Below, in pieces: positions 45,535-54,831 of a stretch of 64,000 bases of DNA. This DNA comes from Pseudomonas sp. CBZ-4. Lineage in GTDB: Bacteria > Pseudomonadota > Gammaproteobacteria > Pseudomonadales > Pseudomonadaceae. Within the stretch, counting starts at the first letter, position 1. Every line of letters begins with the position of its first letter. The stretch lies in assembly GCF_000346755.1 (NCBI RefSeq), contig NZ_ANNV01000175.1, forward strand, positions 62,001 through 126,000. Direction: 5' to 3'. Under the pieces are notes generated by a model. It ran no database searches and was not told the DNA's origin. It saw only the letters and a program-made list of their open reading frames with translations. The position numbers were made by a program, and so were the translations under genes.

Positions 45535-46272
45535 TTACACGTCAATTACCGCGGCGATGTCCTCGCGGGGAATGGTTTGTCCGGTGCCCTTGAAGGTGTG
45601 GGTGAGGTGACATTCTCCGTCATCCGAAAGCAGGTAGGCCCAAAGTGACGCACAGTAGTCCTCGATGTCAGTCGTTTCCCCTTTGAACTTGACTACGACA
45701 GGCTTCAGTCGCTCTTCTATAACACTGCGCAGGTCGACAAATCCGCCGCTTCCGCAAAAGCTGCTAGACCATAGATCTTGGACTGCCTCTGGTACGCGGT
45801 ATCGGATGCCGCTTTCACTGTGGCTTGCAGCAGTGAAGGTGTTCCACGCGTAAGGGCCCGTGCCCGCAGCTGTAGACCCTTCATACTCGCTGCGAAGCTT
45901 CACAATACCCTCAGCCCGCTGTTTTGCAGTTGGTCGTTTTTCGGGGGGTACCCACTCCATGATCTTATCCAAGAAGCGCCCCACGCCTTGGGAAGAACCC
46001 AACAACCCCTCGGCAAACCACGAGTCGCACCCCGCATAACTCGTCGAGTGGTAGTAATACGCGTGGGTGATGTCATCGCGCGGGTAGGCTTTTAGCAGGT
46101 GCCAAACAACCCCATGGAACTCCGGTCGCTTAATTTCAGAGTACACCTGTGCGATTTCCAGGACTGCCGGGGCTAGAAGCACTCGTTCGATCTCATCGGT
46201 AGAAACAGCGTAGATCTCAGCAAGAGAGCTAATGGCGTCGTGTCTGTTGTCACAGCTCGGGATAAAACTCAT
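45535..46272 (-). CDS. Unrecognised protein, 245 aa
   Basis: I do not recognise this protein. GGGAG precedes the ATG. Features are a segment THAYYYHSTSYAGCDSWFAE then GLLGSSQGVGRFLDKI near 70-105, which vaguely recalls the H-x-[ST] ... GL pattern of ADP-ribosyltransferase folds, and a C-terminal CHLTHTFKGTGQTIPREDIA. It is divergent from an Mrr-like nuclease gene, 300 bases away, so the two could be one defence unit. The enzymatic idea is speculative. Confidence 0.6.
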   Translation of the reverse strand: MSFIPSCDNRHDAISSLAEIYAVSTDEIERVLLAPAVLEIAQVYSEIKRPEFHGVVWHLLKAYPRDDITHAYYYHSTSYAGCDSWFAEGLLGSSQGVGRFLDKIMEWVPPEKRPTAKQRAEGIVKLRSEYEGSTAAGTGPYAWNTFTAASHSESGIRYRVPEAVQDLWSSSFCGSGGFVDLRSVIEERLKPVVVKFKGETTDIEDYCASLWAYLLSDDGECHLTHTFKGTGQTIPREDIAAVIDV

Positions 46273-46573
46273 CTCAGGCTCCCAGCCTTACCTTTGCGAT
46301 AGGGCCGGGAGGATATCAGGTTGGATATCGCCGGATAAGTCCCGCAAACCGACCTTCAAGCGTCGAGCGGTCCTCCAGCTCGTACTCCATGAAACCTCCC
46401 TTGGATTGAATGTGGCCAGTGCAGCAGTCGCTTCTAAGCACATCGCCAGGATCAATCTCCGCTGGCAGCTGACCAATTGCGTTACTTGAGGTCTGAGCTG
46501 TAGCTAGCCTGTGGACGTCGCCTTTGTGAAGAAGTAGTCTCTCACGCCGCGAACTGCAACGGGAGACGCAGCT
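46273..46573. other. Divergent promoter region of the 245-aa and Mrr-like genes
   Basis: About 300 bases between two divergent genes. A very short frame (46316-46390, minus strand, 24 codons, MEYELEDRSTLEGRFAGLIR...) is preceded by GGGAGG and lies upstream of the 245-aa gene; it may be a leader peptide. No operator was recognised. Confidence 0.45.
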
Positions 46574-47395
46574 GTGATCGACGATCCGCTACCACAAGAC
46601 TGGCGGGACCTTCAAAGTGGTGTGCAACGAATTTTCCGCAATGTTGGCTTAACCGCAGAGGTTGAGGTTGATCTCGATACGCCGCGGGGATCCGTAAATG
46701 TGGACGTGCTGGCTGTGGACGTTCGAAGTGTCGACAAGATCAAGTACATCGTTGAATGCAAGAATTGGGGAAGCGCCATTCCACAGGCCGTGGTGCACTC
46801 GTTCACTACTGTAATGCATGAAACGGGGGCAAACATCGGCTTCATCATCTCGAAGTATGGTCTCCAAAAGGGCGCCCAGCGCTACACGCAAAATACCAAC
46901 ATCGTCGGTATGACGTACCTAGAGTTCCAGCAGCGTTATTTTGAGGCGTGGTGGCCCCGGTATTTCTGCCCACTCATCGGCGATACGGCTGATACCCCCC
47001 TCCAGTACGTAGAGCCGTGTAATGGCGTTCGAGATCGCGCTTACGATGCCTTGTGCCCGGAACAGAAGGAAAAGTTTGATCTCCTGTACGCGCTGCACGC
47101 TGTCCCAGTGATGTCATTGTCTATGTTTAATTATCGAGCCATGTCGCCAGTTTTGGGGGCGGACGTCTTACTAGGTTTGCCTAAAGATCTGGATGACTTT
47201 AAGAGCAGGGTGCTGAAGCTGATTACTCCTCACGTTAGGTGGCATTGCGATACGTTTCGCGGTCTTTTGGACGTCATCCTCAAGTACCTCAAAGACGTGG
47301 AAACCGCATTCGACGAGGTTTTTGGAGGGTCGATTTTTGAACCAAGGGCGCCCATCATCGGTGTGACACTCGATGGGCCACTTGGGGATGGATAG
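46574..47395 (+). CDS. Mrr-like restriction endonuclease domain protein
   Basis: This is a 273-residue protein. The first 130 residues form an Mrr/PD-(D/E)XK nuclease domain: VNVDVLAVDV gives Asp44, and YIVECKNWGSAIPQ gives Glu61 and Lys63, followed by GANIGFIISKYGLQKGAQRY, the typical Mrr core end. The C-terminal 140 residues are not recognised. The start is GTG with GGGAG seven bases before it. It is likely a modification-dependent or other DNA-targeting defence nuclease; specificity is unknown. Confidence 0.82.
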   Translation: MIDDPLPQDWRDLQSGVQRIFRNVGLTAEVEVDLDTPRGSVNVDVLAVDVRSVDKIKYIVECKNWGSAIPQAVVHSFTTVMHETGANIGFIISKYGLQKGAQRYTQNTNIVGMTYLEFQQRYFEAWWPRYFCPLIGDTADTPLQYVEPCNGVRDRAYDALCPEQKEKFDLLYALHAVPVMSLSMFNYRAMSPVLGADVLLGLPKDLDDFKSRVLKLITPHVRWHCDTFRGLLDVILKYLKDVETAFDEVFGGSIFEPRAPIIGVTLDGPLGDG

Positions 47396-47813
47396 CTGAA
47401 GTCCCATTCACTGGGAAATTGCACCTGACTTGACCAAGCGTTTGCATCGTACTTGACCACTCAAGGCACGCAGTAATGGAGAGCTATAAAGCGATGTGGG
47501 CGGCAAAACCTGAGGCGTGCCATCAATGATGAAAATCCAGCCCCAGGTTATGAGTGCTGACGTCTTATTGAACTCTTTCACCAACTGCTCACCGACAGCT
47601 TTGGGTCGATTACAGCCCTTCGTGACAGGCAGAAATCGGCCAAAAGCGGACAGTGATATAAAAACAAATCTGTCCCCTTTTCGGTCCCTTTTCGGAAAGA
47701 AAATGGCCGAGGTTGTCGGATATAATTGACAACCTCCGTCATGCGGAGTGGTGTTTTTCGTGTCTCCTAGGACTGCTGCATATAGTCTTCAGCTCCGCGT
47801 TCCAAGCATAATT
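47396..47813. other. Gap between the Mrr-like and NACHT genes, with repeat copy 2
   Basis: About 420 bases between convergent genes. The second GGCAG-N4-TCGGCC repeat is at 47627-47653, followed by tandem CCCTTTTCGG-like words at about 47677-47696. A 70-codon frame at 47517-47729 has no ribosome site and overlaps the repeat, so I do not call it. Confidence 0.5.
47627..47653 (+). repeat. Copy 2 of the GGCAG-N4-TCGGCC repeat
   Basis: AGGCAGAAATCGGCCAAAAG then CGGACAG, matching copy 1 in core and orientation. Confidence 0.6.
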
Positions 47814-50800
47814 TTAGGACCCGGAAACGTCCAAGACGAACACATCAATTAGCCCAACTAGCTCTGGCGGGAGCGTCTGTTCGATGCTGGTCTTCAGTTC
47901 CGGAGCGGAGTTTATGGTTGTATTTTTTTTGTTTGCGACCAGTTCATCGCCGCCAAACCAGATCACAAGATAAATTCCCTGGTGCTCTGCGTCCGGGTGG
48001 ATGGAATATCGGTCATACAATTGCGCAGATGCGGCTGTGTATAGTTCTTTATGCCACTGACCTTTTACCTCAACCACAAGCAACCTTCTTTTCCCACCAA
48101 TGATCTTGGTCGCAGTGAAATCGGTGCGGTTTTCACTTTTCATCTGATGCTCAGAAGTTATTACGATGCCTAATGGTTCGAGTCTGAGACTTAGACGCTC
48201 AGCAATGACCTCGGTGGCCTTGACTTCGCCCAAACGCTTACCACCATTGTAAAAACGGTCAGCTGGATTGAACTCTCCACCGTCTATAGCTTTCTGAAAA
48301 TCTTGAAATTCTTGGAGGACGAGTTTGCGTAAGCCCTCGACGTTCACAACAGTATCGCGATCCAGCAGTTCGATGATTTCTTGAGGAGAAGGCGGTTCGA
48401 AATCTCTCAGCGCTTGTTGTCTGACTTTACTGGCTAATAAGCTCTTAAGGTCGTTGCGCATATCTATAAAACGCGCATCGCCCAAAAGACGATTTAAGAC
48501 AAGGATGGCCTCGCTAGCATCATCTGAGTGTATCAACCAGACTATATCGGTCAAAAAACGATATGCGACCTCCTCGCTAGGACTCCCCGTTCCCCAGTGG
48601 CTCGGCAGATGAACTTTAGGCCATTTATCGATAAAAGCGTCGAGAATCGCCGCCACTTTATTTGCCGTAAGTACTGGCCAATGAGAATTTTCGCCGCGAT
48701 TGAAACGTCCGGAACGAACATTAAGTGAAAATACTGTATCCCTATCAGATTTGAGCCAATTCCAATATGTGCCACAGGTATCTTTTATAAAATAAAATGC
48801 TCGAACGAGCCAGAAGATGCGCTTTCTCTCTACGTATTCATCATCTGTGGGCTCCGGCCAGTCGGACATTATATTTTCGCAACGCTCTGCGATTATTTTT
48901 TGAAGATCACTACGATCACCAAACTGAGCCGCAATCTCAAAAAGCTTTTCAAAAGTGCCAATATCTAACTCAGAGAAGCGCGCAAGCCACTCTATTGAAA
49001 GCTCCGCCCGTAGATGGCTGAAAATCTCGTCATCGCTTAAAAGCCATATATCCGGGTTGCAGCAGCCTTTCTGTGCCAACTGAGGCTCTAGGTACTGACG
49101 GAGATAGTGCTCTGCACTCGATGAGTCTGCAAAAATAAGACGATCAATTTCAGATTTTAGAGCGTTGCGTTCTTCTTCGAGCACTGAACTGTAGGATCGA
49201 TCAATACTGGTCCGTAGCGCGGTCAATAACCGCAAATCAACACTATCCAAATTACCATCCACACGCATGATCTCTAGGCAAGCTGCTAGTAGGACCATTT
49301 CTGCATGCAATATTCCCCCTGAACACTGTAACTGTGCAAATTCTAATAGATCGGGAATTTTCAGCGCGATAAAATCTATACAGTTTCTGAGGGCAGTACA
49401 AACTAATGCCGCGTCTCCAACTCGTTCCTCAATCCGATCGGGATTCATAAGAACCAATTCTGCAAAGTAGACAAGGCATTGCCAATCGGCACCGCTTTCT
49501 ATTAGCTCTCGATTGGCCTGGTAATACTGAATATTCGCTGCACGTCTCTCGTTTCGTTGCCGCTGACGGCGTTTCGCTTTGCGATTCTGGCGCGGCAGTC
49601 GAGTGTTCTTTGCCAATTGCGAGTAAGCTCTGTTAGATCGTACCCATTCAACCATAAATTCAGGCTTTTCTAAAGACTGTTCGCGCATGCGTCTTCTTAA
49701 GTAGTTTGATCCTACTTCTGTTTTGTAGCGATAGCGTTGATGTGTGGCGATAAAATTAGCCCAAAGTTTGGGGTTTTCGAGTTCAAATGCGAGATTCACT
49801 ATAAACTCGTAATCTTTAGATTGGAATTGAAGACCTGAGTGAGCATAGAACTCAAATTTTTCTACTCTGGTCTTAAAAATTCTCTCTCTATCAGTAATCG
49901 TTTTGAAAACGTGAGCCATAATCCCTTGGCGCAAATTATGGTCGCTTTGAAGTATTTTTACAGAAGTACTACCGCTCGCTGCTTGTTGATGATGGTAATT
50001 TAAATTTTCGAGCCAGCCCCATACTTTCTCAGGATCAAATGGCGCAGACGCTAATTCAAAATACCTATCTAACATTAGCCCAATAATCTTGCATATACCA
50101 TCTCGGCAGTAGCAAGCGTAACGCTTTTTACCGCAAACGCAGGTCACTCCTTTAGATAATTCATCCAATAGAGGATTGATCAAATTTAAATCTAAGCTGC
50201 CTACAAGTTTTTTGATAAAGTAGCGAGTACCAACTGTCCGTTCTAAACGTTCTTCAGATGCAGGATATAGTTCCGTACAGGTGCGAAAAAAATTCGACAA
50301 GTGAGAAATATCAAATCTTTCAGGACCTACGATTGTTATGATGTCCGCCACAACCTTAAGCGAAGTTTCGCTAGCCTCAGCAACCAGAATCGATACATCG
50401 GCGTGATGATCATGTCCGATCAAATCGAGTAGACATCTGTTGGCCAAAAATCGAGTGCGTTCGCTCTGGCTTGCGTCCAATACGAGCTGACGTAATTCAT
50501 TTGTCAAATGCGTAATCGCTGGTGATCCCGCCAAAAGTTCGAGGATCAGATCACGTAAGTGCCCATCGTTTCCAGATGCAAGGAGAGGCTTGATTTCCTT
50601 CATGACGTCTTGGGTGAAGAAACCTGCAGCACTGAACCGACGCCAAGAATCTCCCCTTCGGAAATACGGATCTCTCTTTTCCACATCTTTTAAGCGCCTT
50701 ATGAGCAGGCGCTTTGAGGACTGTTCAAGTTGAGAAGGATCGCCGTTCGCTAGTACTGCATAGGGGTCAAGTTCGATTGCTGATTCCTGAATATACTTGT

Positions 50801-51830
50801 TGCCTAACGCGGCCAACCAACCCAGCAGCCCTCGTAGTTCGTCCCGTACAATGGTGTTTGGAGCGATTATGGGTAGGCATTTATGGATCGTAAGATGGTC
50901 CGTCGGATCAGCTATTCGCTTGGCTAGGTAATACGCAGCACAGTATTCAGCGACGATCTTGTGAACCGGTCGATGCTGATCTGCGCTGTCTCCGGGCTTG
51001 AAAAGTCTAGTCGCGAGGATGCCTTCAGCTGCGGTGGTGTTTTCGAACATTGACGCTAGTAGTGGATAAATACGGTCTGCTGTCGCTTCGCTCGTTCCTA
51101 TACCATCTGCACCTGAAAGCAAAAGCTTGGCGAATACCTCAGACGACAGGTCAACCTTTTGTGCGATCGAAAGGGTAAGGCCGGTCTTCGCCACGGTGGC
51201 ATTCGCCTCCTTTGCTAGGCGCTCGACCGCTTGGGAAAAAATGCTTCGCTTGTCTGTGAAATGTCTGCCACTTTCGATGTAAGCGTCTGCGAACATCTTT
51301 AAGAACTGGGGATTGGGTAGTAGTGCTTCTAAATCAAATCGAGTGACTTCCGCTTGGAATGTTGCGAAATCCTCACCCGGCACATGGTGATGAAAAATTT
51401 CCCGCTGTTCTTCTTCCTCAAACTCGACCAGCTTCACTAGGAGCGGTGAGCATCCGAAGTACTCTTCGAATGCGCTTGTGGCTGCGGTCCCCCATTCGCT
51501 GGATCGGCTAGAGATGATCACGTGCGTTGGCTTTGCTTTACTTGCATTCGCCAGGAGGTCGTGAATACCGGTTTGATCGATTTTAGCTAACTCGTCAAAC
51601 GCGTCGATCACGAGCGGAGAGTTATCAGCGCCTGGGCCTATACGTTTGAATTTGTTCGCTGTCACGCTAGAAGTGCCCAGCTTCCGGGCCAAACTACGCA
51701 TTAACTCAGTTTTTCCACCACCTGGTTCGGCCAGAACAACGACGTAACTTGACGTAACTAGAAGCTCATCTTCAGTGTAAACAACGTCACTGCTGGATAT
51801 TTGGCGCGGTAAATAAAGAATAGAGCTCAT
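47814..51830 (-). CDS. Large NACHT-like STAND NTPase with C-terminal nuclease-like domain
   Basis: About 1,338 residues, lower in GC than core genes. The NTPase sits at the very N-terminus: Walker A AEPGGGKT at 34-41, Walker B LVIDAFDE at 73-80, an ISSRS sensor at 106-110, and RPVHKIVAEYCAAYYLAK at 287-304, the helix that follows NACHT modules. A cysteine cluster (564, 566, 573, 575, 580) may bind zinc. A long helical region follows. The end has a restriction-endonuclease-like motif: RTDFTATK (Asp1237) and LLVVEVKGQWH (Glu1254, Lys1256). Such proteins usually sense phage products and then cleave nucleic acid. The start is uncertain; an ATG at 51881 is in frame. No partner gene is adjacent. 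Confidence 0.8.
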   Translation of the reverse strand: MSSILYLPRQISSSDVVYTEDELLVTSSYVVVLAEPGGGKTELMRSLARKLGTSSVTANKFKRIGPGADNSPLVIDAFDELAKIDQTGIHDLLANASKAKPTHVIISSRSSEWGTAATSAFEEYFGCSPLLVKLVEFEEEEQREIFHHHVPGEDFATFQAEVTRFDLEALLPNPQFLKMFADAYIESGRHFTDKRSIFSQAVERLAKEANATVAKTGLTLSIAQKVDLSSEVFAKLLLSGADGIGTSEATADRIYPLLASMFENTTAAEGILATRLFKPGDSADQHRPVHKIVAEYCAAYYLAKRIADPTDHLTIHKCLPIIAPNTIVRDELRGLLGWLAALGNKYIQESAIELDPYAVLANGDPSQLEQSSKRLLIRRLKDVEKRDPYFRRGDSWRRFSAAGFFTQDVMKEIKPLLASGNDGHLRDLILELLAGSPAITHLTNELRQLVLDASQSERTRFLANRCLLDLIGHDHHADVSILVAEASETSLKVVADIITIVGPERFDISHLSNFFRTCTELYPASEERLERTVGTRYFIKKLVGSLDLNLINPLLDELSKGVTCVCGKKRYACYCRDGICKIIGLMLDRYFELASAPFDPEKVWGWLENLNYHHQQAASGSTSVKILQSDHNLRQGIMAHVFKTITDRERIFKTRVEKFEFYAHSGLQFQSKDYEFIVNLAFELENPKLWANFIATHQRYRYKTEVGSNYLRRRMREQSLEKPEFMVEWVRSNRAYSQLAKNTRLPRQNRKAKRRQRQRNERRAANIQYYQANRELIESGADWQCLVYFAELVLMNPDRIEERVGDAALVCTALRNCIDFIALKIPDLLEFAQLQCSGGILHAEMVLLAACLEIMRVDGNLDSVDLRLLTALRTSIDRSYSSVLEEERNALKSEIDRLIFADSSSAEHYLRQYLEPQLAQKGCCNPDIWLLSDDEIFSHLRAELSIEWLARFSELDIGTFEKLFEIAAQFGDRSDLQKIIAERCENIMSDWPEPTDDEYVERKRIFWLVRAFYFIKDTCGTYWNWLKSDRDTVFSLNVRSGRFNRGENSHWPVLTANKVAAILDAFIDKWPKVHLPSHWGTGSPSEEVAYRFLTDIVWLIHSDDASEAILVLNRLLGDARFIDMRNDLKSLLASKVRQQALRDFEPPSPQEIIELLDRDTVVNVEGLRKLVLQEFQDFQKAIDGGEFNPADRFYNGGKRLGEVKATEVIAERLSLRLEPLGIVITSEHQMKSENRTDFTATKIIGGKRRLLVVEVKGQWHKELYTAASAQLYDRYSIHPDAEHQGIYLVIWFGGDELVANKKNTTINSAPELKTSIEQTLPPELVGLIDVFVLDVSGS

Positions 51831-51967
51831 GGGCAGAAGTCTGAAGATGGCGTGCTGAAAGCACCAAAAAACCGGCGCCATTTATTTCAGGGCGAGTCCT
51901 TTCAAATGACACATCCTGCTCCGGATATTACGTCATTTTATAGGGATAAGCCCTTCGGTCTGTGAGC

Positions 51968-51992
51968 GACCGCTCCTGGCCGAAAGCTGCCC
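51968..51992 (-). repeat. Copy 3 (inverted) of the GGCAG-N4-TCGGCC repeat
   Basis: On the minus strand GGGCAGCTTTCGGCCAGGAG then CGGTC. It is inverted relative to copies 1 and 2 and lies between the NACHT gene and yedK. Confidence 0.6.
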
Positions 51993-52091
51993 GCTACGAA
52001 CGGCAGCAACCGGTTAAAAATAGGTTGGAGCTGCTTGCGCTGACGGGGCAGCTGGCATCAATGGCGACCCACCCGAACGATCGCGATCACC

Positions 52092-52733
52092 TTACCTCGC
52101 CTCACTACACAACCTGTCCGCCGGATACTGTCGCATAAACTCCATACTCTCCGCCGCCGGCGCCCTCAACCAATCGGCGTACAATCCTTTGGGCAAAATC
52201 ACCACCATGCGCTTCTCATCCTCAGGCCGATGAAAGTTTCGCATCAATTCGTTATTGCCGGCGTTGACCGTCAACATCGAGAAACCGAACACCTCCTCTC
52301 CTGCTGGATTGGTCCAACACTCCCACAACCCAGCAATCCCCATAGGTTCGCTATCACGACGCGTAATCCGCGTGGCAACGGCTTTACCCGATCGCCAATC
52401 AGGCTCGTAAATCGCCTTCGCCGGGATAATGCAATGCTGCGCACGACGCCAGGCATTACGAAAGGACGGCTTCTCCCCGGCTGTTTCCGAACGAGCGTTA
52501 TAGGTTCGGCGCGCAATTTTGGTGTCTTTGCTCCAACCAGGGATCAACCCAAAGGACCCGGACAGTAGCTCTACTTGGGGAGTGGCCTCGTCCTGGTCAT
52601 CCAAACTAAGAGCCAATTTAAGAAAAGGCCCCATGTAACCAGGCCAAAGGTCCAGCTCTCCCTGCTCAGGCCCTCTCGCACCAAAAGCCAGCGCAATTTG
52701 CCCGCTCGCTGGCGCTTCATAGTGACTGCACAT
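52092..52733 (-). CDS. yedK: SOS response-associated peptidase (YedK/HMCES family)
   Basis: This 213-residue protein forms covalent links to abasic sites in single-stranded DNA and so shields them. Catalytic Cys2 follows the start Met in MCSHYEAP; further family residues are YNARSETAGEKPSFRNAWRR and FSMLTVNAGN with RNFHRPEDEKRMVVILP. Only the ATG at 52733, with AGGAGG upstream, places Cys at position 2, which fixes the start. It is divergent from umuDC and shares their LexA-box promoter region. Confidence 0.93.
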   Translation of the reverse strand: MCSHYEAPASGQIALAFGARGPEQGELDLWPGYMGPFLKLALSLDDQDEATPQVELLSGSFGLIPGWSKDTKIARRTYNARSETAGEKPSFRNAWRRAQHCIIPAKAIYEPDWRSGKAVATRITRRDSEPMGIAGLWECWTNPAGEEVFGFSMLTVNAGNNELMRNFHRPEDEKRMVVILPKGLYADWLRAPAAESMEFMRQYPADRLCSEAR

Positions 52734-52833
52734 GCCGATTCCTCCTGAATTACCGTGGGCACTCACTGCGTTTATCGCCCACTTGTCGAAATTACCTACA
52801 GAAAAATTGACCGCAAGCCCTCTGCAAAGTTAA

Positions 52834-52849
52834 CTGTACATAAATACAG
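52834..52849. promoter_or_regulatory. LexA (SOS) box
   Basis: CTGTACATAAATACAG matches the CTGT-N8-ACAG consensus exactly. It lies 22 bases before the umuD ATG, in the divergent region with yedK, so DNA damage should induce umuDC and possibly yedK. Confidence 0.9.
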
Positions 52850-52870
52850 TACTTGTAAAAGGGCAGCACC

Positions 52871-53296
52871 ATGAGTATTTCCATCCGAGGCCCCATCACA
52901 GAGGGCGGCGCCACCCTGCCCTTTTACTCGTTCCAGGTTCCGGCAGGCTTCCCTTCCCCGGCGGCCGACCATATCGAACAGCACATCTCGATGGACGAGG
53001 TGCTCAACATTCGCGCGCCCCACGTCTACCTCATCACCATCACCGGCGAGAGCATGCAGGGCGCCGGCATCTACGAAGGCGATATCGGCATTGTCGATCG
53101 CTCCATCGAGCCCGCCCACGGCCATATCGTTGTCGCTGTGCTCAATAACGAGCCCATCTGCAAACGCCTGTGCAAGCGCGGAAAAGAGATCATCCTATTG
53201 TCGGAAAACCCCAAATACCCCGCCCGCTATATCCTTGAGGGCGACGAACTGTCCATCTGGGGCGTCATCACCAGCACTGTGCGCAGCCATGTCTAA
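52871..53296 (+). CDS. umuD: UmuD-like translesion polymerase subunit (RulA type)
   Basis: This is a 141-residue S24-family protein. RecA-stimulated self-cleavage is expected at Ala25-Gly26 (VPAGFPSP), with the catalytic pair Ser61 (GESMQGAGI) and Lys98 (EPICKRLCKRG). The cut form would join UmuC to make polymerase V. It lies just behind a LexA box, and its end overlaps umuC by 8 bases. Plasmid and ICE copies of this pair in Pseudomonas are called rulAB and are known insertion targets for mobile elements. Confidence 0.94.
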   Translation: MSISIRGPITEGGATLPFYSFQVPAGFPSPAADHIEQHISMDEVLNIRAPHVYLITITGESMQGAGIYEGDIGIVDRSIEPAHGHIVVAVLNNEPICKRLCKRGKEIILLSENPKYPARYILEGDELSIWGVITSTVRSHV

Positions 53297-54566
53297 GCTG
53301 CAGCCCGCCTTCGCTTTGATTGATTGCAATAGCTTCTACGCGAGTTGCGAACGCGTGTTCCGCCCAGACCTGGCCAGAACCCCGATTGTGGTTCTGAGCA
53401 ACAACGACGGCTGCGTGATCGCCCGCAGCTACGACGCCAAGCCCTTCGTCAAAATGGGCGCACCGTATTTCGAGATCAAACACACGCTCAAGCAGCACGG
53501 CATCGTGCCCTTCTCCTCCAACTACGCGCTGTATGGCGATATGAGCGAACGGGTCATGAGTCTGATCGAAGCCATGGTACCTACGGTGGAGGTGTACAGC
53601 ATCGACGAGGCGTTCGCCGACCTGACCGGGATGACTGAACTGGATGCGCTCGGGCGTCGTATTCGAAACCAGGTGCTGCTTTGCACGGGCATCCCCGTGG
53701 GTGTGGGCATTGCCCATACCAAGACATTGGCAAAACTGGCCAACCACACGGCCAAGCGCCTGCAAGGGCAAACCGGCGGCGTGGTCGATATCTGCGCGCC
53801 AGAGAAACGCGATTGGGTGCTGCGCAATACCGATGTCGCAGAGGTCTGGGGCGTTGGACGGAAAATGAAATTGCATCTGGATGGCCTGGGCATCAAGTCG
53901 GCGATGGACCTGGCTAAGGCGGATCCGTCGATGCTACGCCGGAAATTCAGTGTGGTAATGGAAAAGACCGCGCGAGAGCTGGCGGGTACGCCCTGCCTGG
54001 CGCTGGATGAACCCGAACCACCCAAGCAGGAAATCTGCTGCAGCCGCATGTTCGGCAAACGCCTGACCGAACTGGCGCCGATCCAGGAAGCAGTGGCCAC
54101 CTACATGATGCGCGCCTCCGAGAAACTGCGGGCCCAGCAATCATTGTGCAAGAAGATTCGGGTTTCCATACGCACGGGGATGTTCAATCCAGACGAGGCG
54201 AAATATGCCAATGGGGTGGTGGTTGACCTGCCCTACCCGACCGATGATGTGCGCATGCTAACCCGGGCGGCGACGGAGGCTGTCGGGCAGGTGTTTCGTG
54301 CGGGTTTTAATTACAGCAAGGCGGAAGTCCTGCTACTGAATCTGTGCCAGTCTGGGGAATACACCGATGATCTATTTACTATATCGCAGCCCGCGGAAGC
54401 CACACGGGTGATGACTGTGCTGGATCAGATTAATGGCCGTTGGGGCAAGGGGACACTGCGTACGGCTAACGTGCCGGAGCATCCTGACTGGGGGATGCGG
54501 CGGGAGATGATGAGTCAGAGTTATACAACGCGGTTGGATCAGTTGTGGAAAGTATCTTGTGAGTGA
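53289..54566 (+). CDS. umuC: UmuC-like Y-family DNA polymerase (RulB type)
   Basis: This 425-residue error-prone polymerase bypasses damaged bases. Polymerase motifs are FALIDCNSFYASCERVF (first metal Asp), YSIDEAFADL (second acidic pair) and GIPVGVGIAHTKTLAKLAN. The little-finger domain follows to the end, and the length is normal, so it is intact. The ATG overlaps umuD. It is under the same SOS promoter. Confidence 0.95.
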   Translation: MSKLQPAFALIDCNSFYASCERVFRPDLARTPIVVLSNNDGCVIARSYDAKPFVKMGAPYFEIKHTLKQHGIVPFSSNYALYGDMSERVMSLIEAMVPTVEVYSIDEAFADLTGMTELDALGRRIRNQVLLCTGIPVGVGIAHTKTLAKLANHTAKRLQGQTGGVVDICAPEKRDWVLRNTDVAEVWGVGRKMKLHLDGLGIKSAMDLAKADPSMLRRKFSVVMEKTARELAGTPCLALDEPEPPKQEICCSRMFGKRLTELAPIQEAVATYMMRASEKLRAQQSLCKKIRVSIRTGMFNPDEAKYANGVVVDLPYPTDDVRMLTRAATEAVGQVFRAGFNYSKAEVLLLNLCQSGEYTDDLFTISQPAEATRVMTVLDQINGRWGKGTLRTANVPEHPDWGMRREMMSQSYTTRLDQLWKVSCE

Positions 54567-54831
54567 TCCAGAAAATACGTAATTAGGCAACTTACGAGCT
54601 TGATTTCTCTCCGGATTCGGACAGCGTTGTGCTGTATGTGAAACTTGCACGTGAGTTGCGCGCGAGAATTGAAAGTGCGATTCAGAAATTTAATGACGGC
54701 ACACATCCGGGTTTGCTGGTAAGGCATAAGCCTCCGACCGGTGAAGCGAGAGTTACCGCTTAGACAGGGGGCACTCAGGCCAGGCATACTGCATCTACCG
54801 GCACTGAGGCTGGCAAAGTGGAGGTAACAAC
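54567..54831. other. Region after umuC with an eroded reading frame
   Basis: About 265 bases. A start-less frame at 54587-54763 (LDFSPDSDSVVLYVKLAREL then RARIESAIQKFNDG ...) reads like coding sequence but lacks a start and ribosome site, so it is probably the tail of a lost gene. The strong GGAGGTAACAAC site of the next gene lies at the end. Confidence 0.4.

Noticed and set aside
47517..47729. 70-codon frame between the Mrr-like and NACHT genes
   Set aside because: No ribosome site, no domain, and it overlaps a dispersed repeat.
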